Notes: generated by a model from the letters alone, not told the origin. A stretch of 64,000 nucleotides of DNA from Coffea arabica (GCF_036785885.1 NC_092329.1:15580449-15644448); one strand, 5' to 3'. Positions 22,016 through 35,379 are shown, numbered from the stretch's first letter. Numbers and translations: made by a program.

Positions 22016-22139
22016 TGGTGTATGGATAGGGCTCATTTAATCAAAAACGGTTCCCAAAGTGTTTCTTTCTCCTTTAGTATAAGTGAAATTTATATTAATT
22101 CCCTAAGGGTCTTGAATTTTTGTATAAAACATATCCAAA

Positions 22140-22579
22140 TATACTTGTGTATTATATACTTAATTATAAATTGGATAATAATGATCCTGAAATATACATA
22201 TATACCTATCAATTTCACACATGCCACAAAGTTGTAATTTTATTAGAACTTGTTCATATTCCTTTACCTTTGTTCTATCTCTTAAAATATTACCTTCTCT
22301 AGTAAATTCTAATCTAAATGCTTCTATTGTTCTTGTTATCATATTATTTAAATCATTATTAGAGCATATGGTGTTTTTAGCTTAATTTCTAAGATGTTCC
22401 TCAAATCTAAGTGTACTATTAACAAGAGTTCTTTCAATAAATCCTTTAGTTGTATCATAATCCATTTTATTAATAGTTGCAATTAACCTTAAAGTTGTTT
22501 CCCATTTATCTATAGTTTCTTCAGTGTTAGAGACATAGTTTGTCCCTGTGCTCTTGGGCAAATTGTCCATCCATCCCAC
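22140..22579 (-). pseudogene. Endogenous caulimovirid capsid-region relic, opposite strand
   Basis: Two minus-strand frames (22579-22382 and 22342-22160) lie end to end with a stop or frame change between them. The first has a predicted helical W...L...A pattern, and the second contains a QLCGMCEIDRY block, the part of caulimovirid coat-protein regions just before the zinc finger. The zinc finger itself is missing; microsatellite follows. Assignment is by family resemblance. The strand is opposite to the neighbouring RNase H fragment, so the locus is rearranged or holds two copies. Confidence 0.6.
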
Positions 22580-22589
22580 TTAATATAAA

Positions 22590-23611
22590 TACTCTCTCCA
22601 GCTCAATACAAAAAATTAAAAGGCCTTCTTTTTCTTCTTTTTTTCTTTTTTTTTTTCCAGTTTCTAGTTTGTATTACTATTAGTACTTAATTATAGTAGT
22701 AGTACTTGTTACTTACTAGTACTGCTACTCTTTCTGTTTCTTTTTTTTTTTTTTTGGTTTCTCTTTTTCTTTCCCTTTCATTCATCCACCGAAGCCTCCT
22801 CAGCCATAATAATCATCATCTCTAGGCTCTACTTATTCTTATAGAGTATAGAGAGCAAGGGAGGGACTGATTGGTCAGTGGATCTGATGGAGACATCAGT
22901 AGTAAGTATGGGTGTCAATCGAGTTTTTTGAGTAGAAATTTAGTAAGCCTAAACTCAGCTTACAAGTTATGTGGATTTTTAAGTTTTGAGTTTTTAGGCT
23001 TCGGCCCTATAATAAAAAGGTTCAAGCTCAATCCACATCACTATATGAGTTTCGGGGTCAACTCGGCCTTGGCTCAAACTCATAATTAAATATAAAATTA
23101 TATATAATATATATTTTATAATTATAAATTAATACAAATTTATATATAAATTATTAATATTTTATGCTGTATTATGTACTAGTTTCAAGGCACACACTAA
23201 TGTATATACAACTAATATAAAAAATAATTGTGATATTTATTGAAATCATTTTCAAGAAAATTAGTTTTATATTTTGAAAATACATATGCAAAAAATTCAG
23301 CAAAATAAAAGTCATAAAAAGTAGTTATTTGGTAGTTATTCATAACCATAATTGGTAGTTTCTAATTAAAAAAATTAAAATTTACTAAACAAGTTAAAAA
23401 ATAGAATATAAAAAAATACATATTACTTGGTAAAAAATCATATTGATAGTGGGTAATTATCAAAGATAGATATTTTTTTATTTATTCCAAAAGTTCCCTT
23501 ATCATCAAGGTAGTTTAGGAAATATATAAAGTGACAGATTTTTGTTTACCCCAAACTTTGCCCTCTCCTTTTATATAGAGTATAAATAATTATAAAGTAT
23601 ACATATTATTA
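22590..23611. other. Non-coding flank left of the MULE
   Basis: Pyrimidine-rich runs (22615-22790), then a sequence beginning tgggtgtcaatc at 22909 that resembles the end of a hAT-type element, then AT-rich DNA. No gene was seen. Confidence 0.5.
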
Positions 23612-23778
23612 GGGTAAATTCCATTTTGACTCCTTTAAGTATGCATGGTTTCCCACTTTAGTGCCTAAACTTTAAAATGGGATACTTAAGTCCATAAACT
23701 TTAAAAGCTGTCTCATTTAAGAAAAATCGTTGACAGAATCTACAAAATGGTCAGGGTTTTTGGGGCATGTAAAACATG
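23612..23778 (+). repeat. MULE left terminal inverted repeat
   Basis: Pairs with 56490-56659. Conserved blocks are gggtaaattccattttgac, cacttaagtccataaa, catttaag and ttttggggcatgtaaaac. MULE arms usually carry the promoters of the element's genes. Confidence 0.9.
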
Positions 23779-24458
23779 TGCAATTAATGAGGTTAAGTAA
23801 GCAGTGTAAGTTAAAATGGTCAGGACATAAATGAAAAAATTTCCTATTTGGTAAAGAAGCAAAAACAGCTTTCTTTGTTTCTTCTTCACTGTTCCTATAT
23901 TGATTTCAAAAAGAGGAAGAGAGGAGTGAGCAAACGATTGCCCAATTTGTACCAGCAAAAGCCATGAACTAATTGTGATCATGGTTCAGAAGTAAAGTAC
24001 ATCATAAACATGGGAAGGAAGTGGGCCGATGGAGAAATAGGATGTGCAGTAAAGAACAAGAAGAGAAAAGGCGAATCGAGTAAGAGAAACAAGTTTTGGG
24101 TCATTGTTTGCTTGATGATTTTTGTAATAGTGTAATCAATAGTTGGCTTATTTAAATTGTTATTCTTGTTGGCTAAGGTTTGTAGGAATCTTCTCGAATG
24201 AAAAAAAAGCATCTTGAATTAGGTATTCGTGATAAATTTTGGTTGAGAAAATTATTTAATGTTTATTGCATGGACTTGCAAATGATTTGGGGTGTTTTTA
24301 AGTGAAAGCGTATGTTGTCCAAACCCAAATGCTCCGTATATTGAAGACATTATGGTCCTCGATCCCCTATAAAATGTGTAAAAAAATTAATTACAGATTT
24401 AAAAACTTTTGTAGGTGAATCAGAATATGGTAATTAGGGAATCTAGCCATTACCTTTC

Positions 24459-25312
24459 TTGTTAAAGATACACTATCAAGGGACATTCACAAACTCTCCT
24501 AACAAACGGTACTTAGAGGGAAGGGTTAACTTTATAGATGTGTGCAACCTGGAAATGTGGATATTGGTAGTTCTAGACAAGGGTGGAGAGAGACTTGGGT
24601 ATGATAACGAAGCTGGTTTTGGGTGGTATTATCTATTGCCAGGGTGACATTGGATACAAACCTATTCTTCTGCTTGTGTGATTGGGATTGTGAGGTCATG
24701 GTGAATACATTACCACCACATAGGGTGGCAGAAGTGTTTCTAACAATTGAAAGCGAAGGTTCTCCGATGGGATCATTCCCACAGCTTGGTGCACACTCAA
24801 GTCTGGCTAAGAGAGATGAAGCTACATGGGATAGAGACAGTGATGTTGTGATCATACAAGAGGGCGGGAACGGTGATGAAGTGGATCAAGATGGAAGAGA
24901 AAATGCTGACATGCAGCCAGCAACTTCACATAGTTGCAAAGGGTGTAGCACTGGTTTGGATAGTAGCAAAGGGCTTGAAGATGAGCAAGGTTCTGCAAAT
25001 AAGCAAGGAAAAGCTGCTGAAGTTGTACCAAAAAGTGAGGACTTTCACAACAATGCCATTGAAGATGAACCAAAAAATGAAGACATCCAAGGAAAAACTA
25101 CTGAAGTTGCACCAAAAAGTGAGGATTTTCATAGCAATGCTGTTGAATATGAACCAAAAAATGAAGACATCCAAGGAAAAACTCCTAAAGTTGAAACTGT
25201 GGTTGAAGAGAAAGCTGATAGTAGGGGTGCTGCTACAAAGGAACCAGAAGATGATGAGACAAATGAAGATGATGTGCAATAGAATGCTGATGAGACAAAC
25301 GAAGCTAACAAA
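24459..25312 (+). pseudogene. MULE transposase, N-terminal part (piece 1)
   Basis: The frame from 24459 has the MULE N-terminal pattern (KIHYQGTF, then Y.EGRV, then LGY and WYYLLPG), ending in a stop at 24645. The next frame (24650-25282) continues with 'DTNLFFCLC' and 'LPPHRVAEVFLTIE', as expected after one stop or frame break. An acidic spacer follows that holds an 84-nt (28-residue) tandem repeat at 25028-25111 and 25112-25195. The frame meets a stop at 25280, reads on for about ten codons and is then cut by the Athila-like element. It resumes after that element at 39507 as DDWNSRI. Confidence 0.8.
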
Positions 25313-26842
25313 TAATAAGTGTTTAGTATATATGGATATTAGTAGCATTTTGTGTGTGTTTTTGATATAAATTATGATGATTTAAGATATAACTTGATCC
25401 CTAAACTTCTAAATTTTGCAAGTTTCATTTGAGCAATTTAATGTGTAAAAGTTGGTTATATTTGCGGGAATTGAGGTGAACTCTCAACGTTGGATCAAGA
25501 TGGATTCGATTCGAAGTCATTAAATCTTGATTCAATGATAATTTGGAAAGTAGAAGATCAAATGCAAGTATTAATGGTGCATTGTATGAACAAACATCTG
25601 GGCATTATGATTAGTAAGGAATTGGAGCAGAAAACAATCGAGAAATCAATCCAGAAAGCAATACGCAATCTCAATACGTGGCCTTAGGTCACGTATTAAG
25701 TGATCGCGTATTCTCCCCTATCTTTCTGCAATTTGTTTTGCAACTTGCTCTGTTTTCACACTGCTTTTCAGCTTAATTTTACCTCAAAATTTCAGCTGCA
25801 CATGCTCAAGATACCTTAGGGAAGAGAAAAGAAACTTTATGTCTTATCATTAACCACTTTTGACTCTCTTAACAATACATATGTAAGAATTATTGAAGGG
25901 AGAGAGGATTGTTGGTAGTTTTTGGCAGACATTAGTTTTAGTTTTTTCTCATTATCTCTAGCTAGAAAGTTGTAAGAAAAAGTTTGAGAATTCATTGCAT
26001 CACTCATTTTGTTGAAAAAATACAAGATTTGGGTGCTTGTTTATCATCTTGCCTAAGCTTTCTCTATCTTTCTCTTTACTTGTGATTCATTATGTTTGCA
26101 TGCAATGAAGTTATGCTTTTTATTGTCTTATTTCACATGAGTAGCTAAATTTCTAGATCTAGAGAGTAGATGAATCTTATGGCTACTCGATATGAAGTGA
26201 ATATGATGTACACTTATTACATCTTGTATTAACTTGTCCATTTATACATGCTTATTACTTGTTGTTACTTAATCACCAATAGCAAGTTTTTAATTGTTAT
26301 TACATAATGAAAATTGGTAATAATGATATAACAACATAAATGGAGTTTAAGGAGTAGACTCATAAGAATAGAGGTACACTTAAGTGAATTAACTTTGCAT
26401 TTCACGAAGAACAAAGAGTAGATCTAGTTATTCATCATGAGAATAGGAAAAACTAAACTATTCTAAACCACTACATCATGAGAGTGAGTTTTACGAAATT
26501 TGGAAATGAATCTTTAGTTAAACAAGAAGTAAATCTATTCACTTATATCTTTGCGCCATAAGTGGACTCTGTCTCTTTAGATTCAAGTATTTAGTGAAAT
26601 TTGTTCATTGTTATCTTGCAAGTTATTTAGTTAAAATAGTTAGATAGCAAGTATTTTTATTTCTTTTGTCTTCATTCGATAGATAGTCTAAATAATAGAG
26701 TAAGTAAAGGATCTAGTACTTATAATAGTTGCTTCTCGTGGAATCGACCCGATATATGTCCTAAACTACTATTTGACTTATATACTTGCAGTCAAACGGA
26801 TATATTTTGAATTAAACTTGCACTTATATTGAAAATCCATCA
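25313..26842 (+). repeat. 5' LTR of the Athila-like element
   Basis: Starts taataagt (TG changed to TA compared with tgataagt at the 3' LTR) and ends ccatca. It aligns throughout with 37974-39502. Confidence 0.88.
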
Positions 26843-26848
26843 AGTTTT

Positions 26849-26866
26849 TGGCATCGTTGCCCGGGA
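26849..26866 (+). other. Primer-binding site of the Athila-like element
   Basis: tggcatcgttgcccggga lies six bases after the LTR. It differs at a few positions from the usual Athila site complementary to tRNA-Asp. Confidence 0.7.
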
Positions 26867-27099
26867 GCGATAATATTAGAACCTAACAATCTTTATTAAT
26901 TTAGACATTTTCTTTATTAGTTAGATTAAATTTTGCCAATAGATAGGTTAAGAATTTTTATTTATTTTTATGATATAATTACTACATTATCTCTTTTCTG
27001 CTTGCTTGTAGTATATAAACCAGATATTACGTGTGGTTGCATCTTTTGATTCGAAAATTGAAAGGACACTGCGTAGACAAAAAAAGTGTACACCACAAC

Positions 27100-28520
27100 A
27101 AAAGGAAAAAAAGGTTCAAGATATAGAGGGAATCGCTATTGAATTGTCTTTTGAAGAAGAAATGGTGGAAAATGAAACAAATATGTGAACTCTTAGAGAT
27201 TTTACTCTACCGGAGATGCAAGGATCACAAACAAGTATAGCATAGCTAACAGTAAATGCTAACAATTTTGAGATTAAACTATCACTCATTCAAATGATTC
27301 AATAATCTCAATTTGGAGGTAATGTCGTAGATGACCTAAATGCACACTTAATCACATTTTTGGACATATGTAATACAATTAAAATGAATGGAGTTAGTGA
27401 AAATGCTATAAGGCTAAGATTGTTCCCGTTTTCTTTGAGTGATGAAACTAAAATTTGACTACACTTCCATGATCCTAATACTTTGACTACTTGGGATGAT
27501 TTATCTAGAGCACTCTTGAATAAATATTTTCCACCAAGTACAATGGCTAAGTTTAGAATAGACATTACTAGTTTTAGCCAATAAGATGATGAATGATTAT
27601 ATAAATCGTGGAAAAGGTTCAGGGGTTTGCTACGGAAATGTCCACACCATGGATTTCTCGATTGGTTCATTGTTCAAATTTTCTATAATGGTTTATCTTT
27701 CTCTACTAAAATTACTATTGATGCACCAGCTGGTGAAGTTTTAATGGATAAATCACCCCAAAAAACTCAAAACTTGATAGAAGAGATGGCGGCAAACAAC
27801 TACCAATGGGCAAGGTAATTCTAGGTGCCAACTAGGTATGATCAAAATGGACACTCTAAATATGTTAAGTGCCCAAATGAATAATGTGATAAAATTGCTA
27901 AGTAGACAATCTGGAGTTGGCCCGAATTCTTCATCTAATGTACATGTTGCATATTGCTCTATATGTGGGGATGACCATGACACTAATGAGTGTGTTGATT
28001 TTGAATAGGTTCAATTTGTCAATAATTACAACCGAAATGCTTAAAATAACCCCTATTCAAACACATACAATCCGAGATGGAGAAATCATTCAAATTTTGG
28101 ATAGAAAGATTAAAGCAATCCTCAAAGATCGACTAATCTATTGAGATTCCAATCAAGGCAACCATCAACGGATACTAAATTGGGTTGAGAGATTGAGGTG
28201 AAAAAACTGCCCAAAGGCACCTCGGAGAGATTTGAACGAATAGAAAGGAGATTGGACCAATTAATTAGGATGTATAAAAATGTAGAGGTCCAAATAGGTC
28301 ATATTGCTAATTCTATCAATAATATAAACTAAGGAGAATTACTGGGTAAAATGGAGGTGAATCCGAGGGAGCATGTTAAAGCCATTACTCTTCGCAGTGG
28401 CAAACAATTAGAAGATCCTCCGGTGATTGAAAGTAAGAGGAAAATTGAGAGTGCAGAAAAGAAAAATGAGAGAGAGAACCAAGAGTCAAGTGTAGGGGAG
28501 GATAATAGGGAAAGGTAAAG
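27100..28520 (+). pseudogene. Athila-like gag relic
   Basis: In shifting plus-strand frames the segment keeps the Athila gag core: LRLFPFSL equivalents near 27415, 'TTWDDL' near 27485, and 'LRKCPHHGFLDW' near 27627-27665. 'FYNGLS' and 'LIEEMAANNYQW' follow (to about 27810), and then a Cys-containing region near 27950. Several stops and frame changes are present. Confidence 0.8.
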
Positions 28521-28731
28521 TGAAGATCAACCCTCATCTTCCACTGCCATTCCAATACTTCCGGCGGTGTCATTTCCTCAAAAGTTCAAATCAAATAAGT
28601 TTGATAAAGATTTTGAAAATTTTATTAAAATTTTTAAACAATTACATATTAATATCCCTTTTGCCAATACTATTTTATAGATTTCTTCATATGCGAAGTT
28701 TTTCAAAGAAATCATGCCTAGATAGAGGAAA

Positions 28732-29178
28732 TTGGAAAACTGCGAAACAATAGCATTAACGGAGGAGCACAATGCCATCATACAAAACAAGCTATCATCA
28801 AAATTGAAGGATCCAGAGAGTTTTCCTATACCACGGACTATCAGTAACATTGAATTTTCTATAGTGTTATGTGACTTTGGTGCTAGTGTATCATTAATTT
28901 CTTTAACAATGGCTAGACAATTAGGTTTGCATGAGATAAAACACACTAATATTACCTTGCAGTTAGCTGATAGGTCGATTAGATATGTATTGAGAGTATT
29001 GGAGAATGTATTGATTAAAGTGTATAAATTTATCATTTTCGTGGATTTTGTGATATTAAATATGGAAGAAAATATGTCTATGCCAATCATTCTTGGTAGA
29101 TCATTTTTAACAATTGCAGGTACTATTATTAATGTTAAAAATGGCAAACTTAAGTTTCAATTAGGTAAGAGGATGTAA
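28732..29178 (+). pseudogene. Athila-like protease domain
   Basis: A 148-codon frame contains the aspartic-protease site as CDFGASVSLI (family D(L/S)GAS) near 28870, then 'MPIILGRSFL' near 29080-29105, the flap-side motif of Ty3/gypsy proteases. The frame ends in a stop, and the junctions to gag and RT are broken. Confidence 0.8.
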
Positions 29179-29519
29179 AATTTAATTTGAATGAAAGAAA
29201 AAATACCCTTCTTTTACCGATCATGCTTGTTCTATTGGCAACATTAATAAGCTAACCTAAGAGTTGAGCCGAATCAACTTTGATTTTGACCCTCTTGAGT
29301 TTTGTTTGACGAATTTAGGGATGCAAAAGGGAACTTGAGAAGAGATTGAAGAATTGGTTAAGTATCTGGATATTCAAATACCTTATGAATAGGGTAATGT
29401 TTATGAAAATCTTACTCAAGGAAAAGGGCTCCCACCACCTTAAAAAATTGAGCCTCCAAAATTAGCTATCAAACCACTTCCAAATTATCTAAGGTACAAA
29501 TTTCTTAGGAAAAAATAGC

Positions 29520-31175
29520 ACTTTACCGGTCATTATTAGTGCTCACCTGAATGAAAAACAATGCACGAAGTTGCTAAGAGTTCTAAGAAAGTATAAGAAA
29601 GCAATTGGGGTGGATAATCTTGGACATCAAGGGTATAAATCCTTCTATATGTGACATCGCATTCTATTAGAAGACAATTGCAAATCGGTGGCGAAAATGC
29701 AAAGAAGGTTTAATTCAAATATAAAAAACGTAGTAAGAAATGAAATTCTCAAATGGCTCGATGTAGGTATAATCTTTCCTATCTCTAATAGTATTTGGAT
29801 TAGTCTTATTCATGTTATCTCTAAAAAAAAAAGTGGAATCACTATAATTATGGGCAAAAATGATGAAATGATTCCATCTTGACTTGTGGATCTAGTGGAG
29901 AGTGTATATTGATTATCAAAAATTAAATACGGTTACTAGAAAAGACCACTTTTCTACCCTTTTTTGATCAACTATTGGACCAAATAGCCGGTTATGAATT
30001 TTACTATTTTTTGATGGCTTTTCAAGGTATAACTAAATAGTTATAGCTCCGGAGGATCAAGAGAAAATTATATTTACCTGTCCTTATGGCACCTTTGCTT
30101 TTAGAAGGATGCCATTTAATCTATGCAACGCTTTTGCTACATCCTAACGTTGCATGATGGCCATATTTTTTTTAATTATATTGAGAAAATTATGAAAATA
30201 TTCATGGACGATATTTTCAGTATTTAGCTCATCTTTGGACTATTATTTTCATAATTTAAATTTGATTTTGTAGAGGTGTGAGGAGACCAATTTTATACTA
30301 AATTTGGAGAAATACCATTTTATGGTACGAGAAGGAATCGTTTTCGAGTACAAGATATTATCTAAAGAAATTGAGGTGGACAAAGTAAATATAGAAATTA
30401 TCAAACGAATGCCACTTCCAAATAATGTCAAGGGGATAAAAAACTTTCTTGGACACGCTGGCTTTTATAAACATTTTATTAAAGATTTTTCTTAGATAGC
30501 AAAGCTATTGTGATTTATTATGTAAGCATACCTTTTTCAATTTGATGACAAATGTTTGACTGCATTTGATAGGTTAAAGAAAGAGTTGACTTCTGCACCA
30601 ATTATAACTTCATCGGATTGGTTGCTACTATTTGAATTGATGTGTGATGCAAGCGACTATGCAGTTGGAGCCATTTTAGGGCAAAGAAAGAAAGGAATGT
30701 TGCATGTCATCTATTATGTGAGCAAATTGCTAAATGAGGCACAATTTAACTGTGCAACTATGGAGAAAAAACTATTGGCGGTCATATTTGCTTTAAATAA
30801 ATTTAGATCCTATTTAGTAGGATCTAAAGTTATCATCTATACTGATCATTCGATTCTAAAATATTTGCTCCATAAGAAAGATGCAAAATCTCGTCTAATT
30901 CGATAATTCTATTGTTGCAAGAATTTGATGTCGAAATAAAGGATAAAAAGGAATCCGAGAATCTTGTGGCGGATCATCTATCACGACTAAAGTATCTTCC
31001 TACCAATGACCAAGTTCCAATTAAAGAGAATTTTTTGGATGAATTTGTCTTAACAATTGTCAATTCTCCATGGTATGCGAATTTTGCTAATTATTTGATA
31101 AGTAGAGTGATGCCAAAGGGTTTTAATTATCACCAAAAGAAGAAATTTTTGCATGATGTTAAAAGTTACTTTTGA
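29520..31175 (+). pseudogene. Athila-like reverse transcriptase and RNase H
   Basis: Broken frames hold RT pieces such as 'VISKKKSGITIIM' (29810-29850) and 'FMDDIF' near 30205 (the YxDD box). The RT thumb follows at 30304-30495 (FLGHAGFYKHFIKDFS), then RNase H at 30556-31175 with [17 protein letters not shown], '[12 protein letters not shown]', 'VIIYTDHS' and 'LVADHLSRL'. Many stops are present. Confidence 0.88.
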
Positions 31176-31179
31176 GAGG

Positions 31180-32150
31180 AACCACTACTGTATAAACATT
31201 GTGCTGATGGTAGGGTACGTAGATGCATTCCCGAGAACAAGGTACGTGATATTTTGTATCATTATATAATCTAAAAACAAGTGGTCATTTTAGTACATCA
31301 AAAAACTGTAATAAAAGTATGGTAATCGAAATTTTATTGGCCAACAATGTACTGAAATGTTAGAAAATATGTTAAAGTTGTGAAATATGCCAAAAAATTG
31401 GGAACACATCAAGAAAAACTGAAATGCTCCTTACTACTTTTTTAGAAGTTGAATTATTTGATATTTGGGAGATGAATTTTATGGGACCGTTTCCTAGTTC
31501 TTTTAATTATAAGTATATTTTAGTAACCGTGGATTATGTCTCTAAACTCTAAATGTGTAGAGACAATTGTTTCACCTATGAATGATATTTAGGTAGTATT
31601 TCGATTTCTTAAAAAGAATATTTGTAATAGATTCGGTATAGCTAGAACCATAGTAAGTGATAAAAGAAAATATTTCTATAATAAACAACTTGATTCCTTA
31701 TTGTTTAAATATGGTTGTAGGTATAAGACATCACTTCCATACCATCCTGAAGCCAATGGACAAGCGGAGTTAAAAAATCGGGAGATCAACCTTATCTTAG
31801 AGAAAACAGTGAAAAATCTCGAAAGAATTGGATGAGAAAACTCGAGAATGCACTTTGGGCATATTGGAAGGCATTTAAAACACCCTTGGGGATGTCACCA
31901 TATCGTTTAGTTTACGAAAAATTTGTCATGTACCCGTGAAGATTGAACATGAGGCATATTAGGCTATTAAACCAATTAATTTGAATTTTAATCTTGCAAG
32001 TGGAAAGAAGGTTGCTTGAGTTAAGAGAAATGAAGGAATACTGACTACATGTTTATAAAAATGCCAAAATTTATAAAGATAAGGTCAAATGTTAGCATGA
32101 TAAGCATATTATTCTTAAACAATTTGAGGTGGAGCAAAAAATGCTTTTAT
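31180..32150 (+). pseudogene. Athila-like integrase relic
   Basis: Only short matches remain. A zinc-binding region near 31250-31400 and the catalytic core near 31480-31800 (tacc atcctgaagccaatggacaagcgga corresponds to the YHP..NGQAE segment) are visible, with stops in every frame. The order after RNase H supports the call. Confidence 0.65.
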
Positions 32151-32482
32151 ACAACTTGCGCTTTAGATTGTTTCCAAAAAAACTAAAGTCAAGATGGTCG
32201 AGACCATTTTGAAGTCACTCAAATATTTCTTTATGAATTCGTTGAAGTAGTTAATGCAAGAAATGAGAGATTTAAGGTCAATGGACAAAATTTAAAACCC
32301 TAAATGGTGGATGAAATCATCTTTAATGGACTTATTTGTCCTTTAATGATTCTTCTTTAACCTTAGGAATCAATTCTTTTTACTCGAACTAATAACTATA
32401 AACAAAAGTGCTAATTGGGAGGCAATCCAATGTTTTTGTTATCTATGTTAATTTGGTGCGATTTTGTGTTTAAATTATGTAT

Positions 32483-33990
32483 TTAAGTTATTTTATTATT
32501 TTTGTATTGTAGGATTTGAAAATGGAAGCAAAAATGACCATTTGGGGTAAAAAAAAAAAGAAATTTGATCAAGAAACTCAACCCTTCGATTTGAGTAAAT
32601 ATTATTTTTGATTCGTTAGAAAGGAGTAAAATGCATGTTTTGATCATTTTATATATGCACGCATTGATTATTTTGATAAAAGAATGATTTATGATGCATT
32701 TTGAGATTGGGGTCAAGAGTGTAATTTTGAAAGTCAGAAAAATCTGCAGAAAAACGGTAGAACAAAGAAAACGCAGTTGAAAACGTGACCTTTTTTGTTG
32801 CCTCGTATTGCATTCTGCGAATTTACATTGAAAACGCGACCTCGAATACGTGACCTTGAGGCCACATTTTTTAAGGCTGCATATTTGATCCTGTGAATTT
32901 TCAACAAAATACATGAGAAGAAAATGCAGTTTAAAGGCCTTGTTTTCAAGTCGTGTTTTTCTGAAGATCGTTTTAAAAGAAAAAAAAACGCGAGTTCCCT
33001 GATTCATTTCTTTTCTTCTTCTTCTCCTTATGTTTTCACACACCCACACACACACAATTCACAAATTCTCTTTTTTACTCCATTTCCTTGCAAACAAATA
33101 TCAACCCAACATCTTTTAACATTCTTAGAGCTTTTTTTACCGATTGAAATTCAAGAAAAACAATCAAAAAAGCGACTTTTAAGAAATTGAAGGTTAGGAT
33201 TCTTAGTTCTTAAGTTCTTCAATTGGAGGCCAATTGGGGCATTTTTCATAGGGGTTTTTGTATAATTTTCTTCTCCAAACATCATTCTACATGATTGAGA
33301 TAAGTTTTTTCATCAAATCTTTGTATTTTAGAAGTTGATATTTTTCAATTTTTTGAGTTTTCTGACATCTTCTAATTTCAAATTTTTGATGATGTTTATT
33401 GATATTTTCGACCTCTAATATGGTTATTAAGGTTGTTTAAATATGTTTACATGTTCAAATGTAATAAATTGATGGATTATTAGTTGTTTAAATTTTAATT
33501 TGCTATATTTGGGACAAAATGAGAAAAGTAGATTAAATTGTTATTTGAGCCATTTTGGTTGTTGATTATAACTAAAAATGGTTGGTTGATGATATTTTCG
33601 CATGTACATTGTGTATAGAGAGTAATTTTGATGAATTTTGTGACTTTTAGGGATAATTTTTGCTTAATCATATTTATGACTAAATGTAAATTATTGTTAC
33701 TAATTAATGCTTGGTATAAATTTGATTATTGTCAAATTCATTAATTAGAACATATTTGTTGCCTATTTCAATAAATTGGTGATTTTGATAATTTTTGACA
33801 AATTTTTGACAATTTTAATGTCGTGTCTCTCATATCATAATAGTAAGTATTATTGAACATTTAATTGATTCTTTATAATATGGGGATGTGTATTTGTGAT
33901 TAATCAAGTTAATGTTAGTTCCTATACATGAATGATAATTCTATAACATGCCTATGGCTACTATAAATAGAAATCTTCTCCTTTAGGTAT
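32483..33990. other. Non-coding internal region of the Athila-like element
   Basis: AT-rich sequence between integrase and the extra 3' ORF region, as is typical in Athila elements. The minus-strand 190-codon ORF (32483-33055) has no protein resemblance and runs against the element. Confidence 0.5.
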
Positions 33991-34000
33991 TTTATAAGAA

Positions 34001-35379
34001 GGGAGAACTGCACCAATCATCCCTCACATATCACAGATGTGAAATTTAGTCCCTCAGAACAAAATGATCAGTTTTAGTCCCTAACAAATAAAAAATGATC
34101 ACTTTTAATCCCTTTTCACTTTTTCAAACAAATTTTGGCCGGAACTCACTGGGCCCACATGCAATGCCCTATTTTTAAAGGGTAAAAGTGGCAAATCATG
34201 GTTGACCAATTATGCGATGAACCAACTGTGCAAAATTTTAGTTAAACATTCATTAAAAAACACAAAAACCAACCCACCATTTTTTGCAATTCATCTCAAC
34301 CCAAAATCTTAATACCTAGCAATTTAAACAGTAAAGCATTGGCGTATTCCACTGTGCTGGATTAAAAGAATATGTAGGGAAATCATAAAGAAAGGACTGA
34401 ACTTAATGAGATGAAGACGATCAAGGAAGCAGATAAAACAAATTTTAGTGTTGGAGCAAGCACCATTACCACCATTACCACAGGCATACGATTTACCAAA
34501 GTTTAGATGATGACCTTGTTACCAAGTACCATGTCGAAACAAGATTACAGGGGACCGAATTAATTTTTTAAGTAATTTAACTTACATGGGTAGAATAAAA
34601 AGATTCATTTTGTATGCATATTAAACTGAGGAAACTGCTGTTACACAGAAACAGAGAAGTGGATTCTTACTTCTTACCTCAGATCAGGGGACAACTAATC
34701 AACAGATATGGATTTCAAGTTTCAAGCTTGTGGGGCACCTCTGGAAGAAGAAAGGAATAAAAAAAAAAAAGAAGATGAAATTTAATACTCCATAAACTTC
34801 TCTAAAAACATATGAAAACGAGACACGGATTGAAAAGGGTAGAGAATGTTAAATAAGAAGTTATGTGCCGAACCAAAAAAAAAGTGAAGCCTCACATTAC
34901 CAGATGGAGGAAGAAATTGATTGGAAAGACAAGAGGGAAAAACGTACAATTATTAGCTAGGGAGGAAGAGGAAATAATAAATATAGGAGATATATTCGTT
35001 TCTCACCCTTTTTCCTTGAATCTTCCACTTCCAATTTCCAAACAAAGGTAGATATAGGGAGTCCAAGGAAGACAAGAAAACTTCATGATTTGACGAATGG
35101 GAAAAATTTTTAGTAGTCCGAATCTCCTCCGGCGAGAGAGAGAGAGAGTTGTCCTCTTTCTTGTCCAAGTTTAGTGAGGTGATTTGTCACTTTTACCCTT
35201 TAAAAATTGGGCATTGCATGTGGGCTCAGTGAGTTCCGACTAAAATTTGTTCGAAAAAGTGAAAAGGGACTAAAGATGATCATTTATTGTTTGTTAGGGA
35301 CTAAAACTGATCATTTTTGTTTTGAGGGACTAAATTTTCACATCTGTGATATGTGAGAGACGATTGGTGCAGTTCTCCC
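34001..35379. mobile_element. Non-autonomous MULE with about 200-bp TIRs, inside the Athila-like element
   Basis: The left arm starts gggagaactgcacc and the right arm ends with its complement ggtgcagttctccc. Arms pair over about 200 bases (34001-34200 with 35175-35379). A perfect 9-bp target duplication, ttataagaa, flanks it (33992-34000 and 35380-35388). The 970-bp interior carries no recognisable transposase or captured gene; the 60-70-codon ORFs at 34863-35168 look random. Total length is 1379 bp. Confidence 0.93.

Noticed and set aside
24532-25348. Minus-strand ORFs of 73-140 codons
   Set aside because: Shadows of the acidic, codon-biased MULE reading frame on the plus strand.
32483-33055. 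190-codon minus-strand ORF
   Set aside because: It runs against the Athila-like element in its non-coding part, is not a known domain, and its AT-rich composition favours chance openness.
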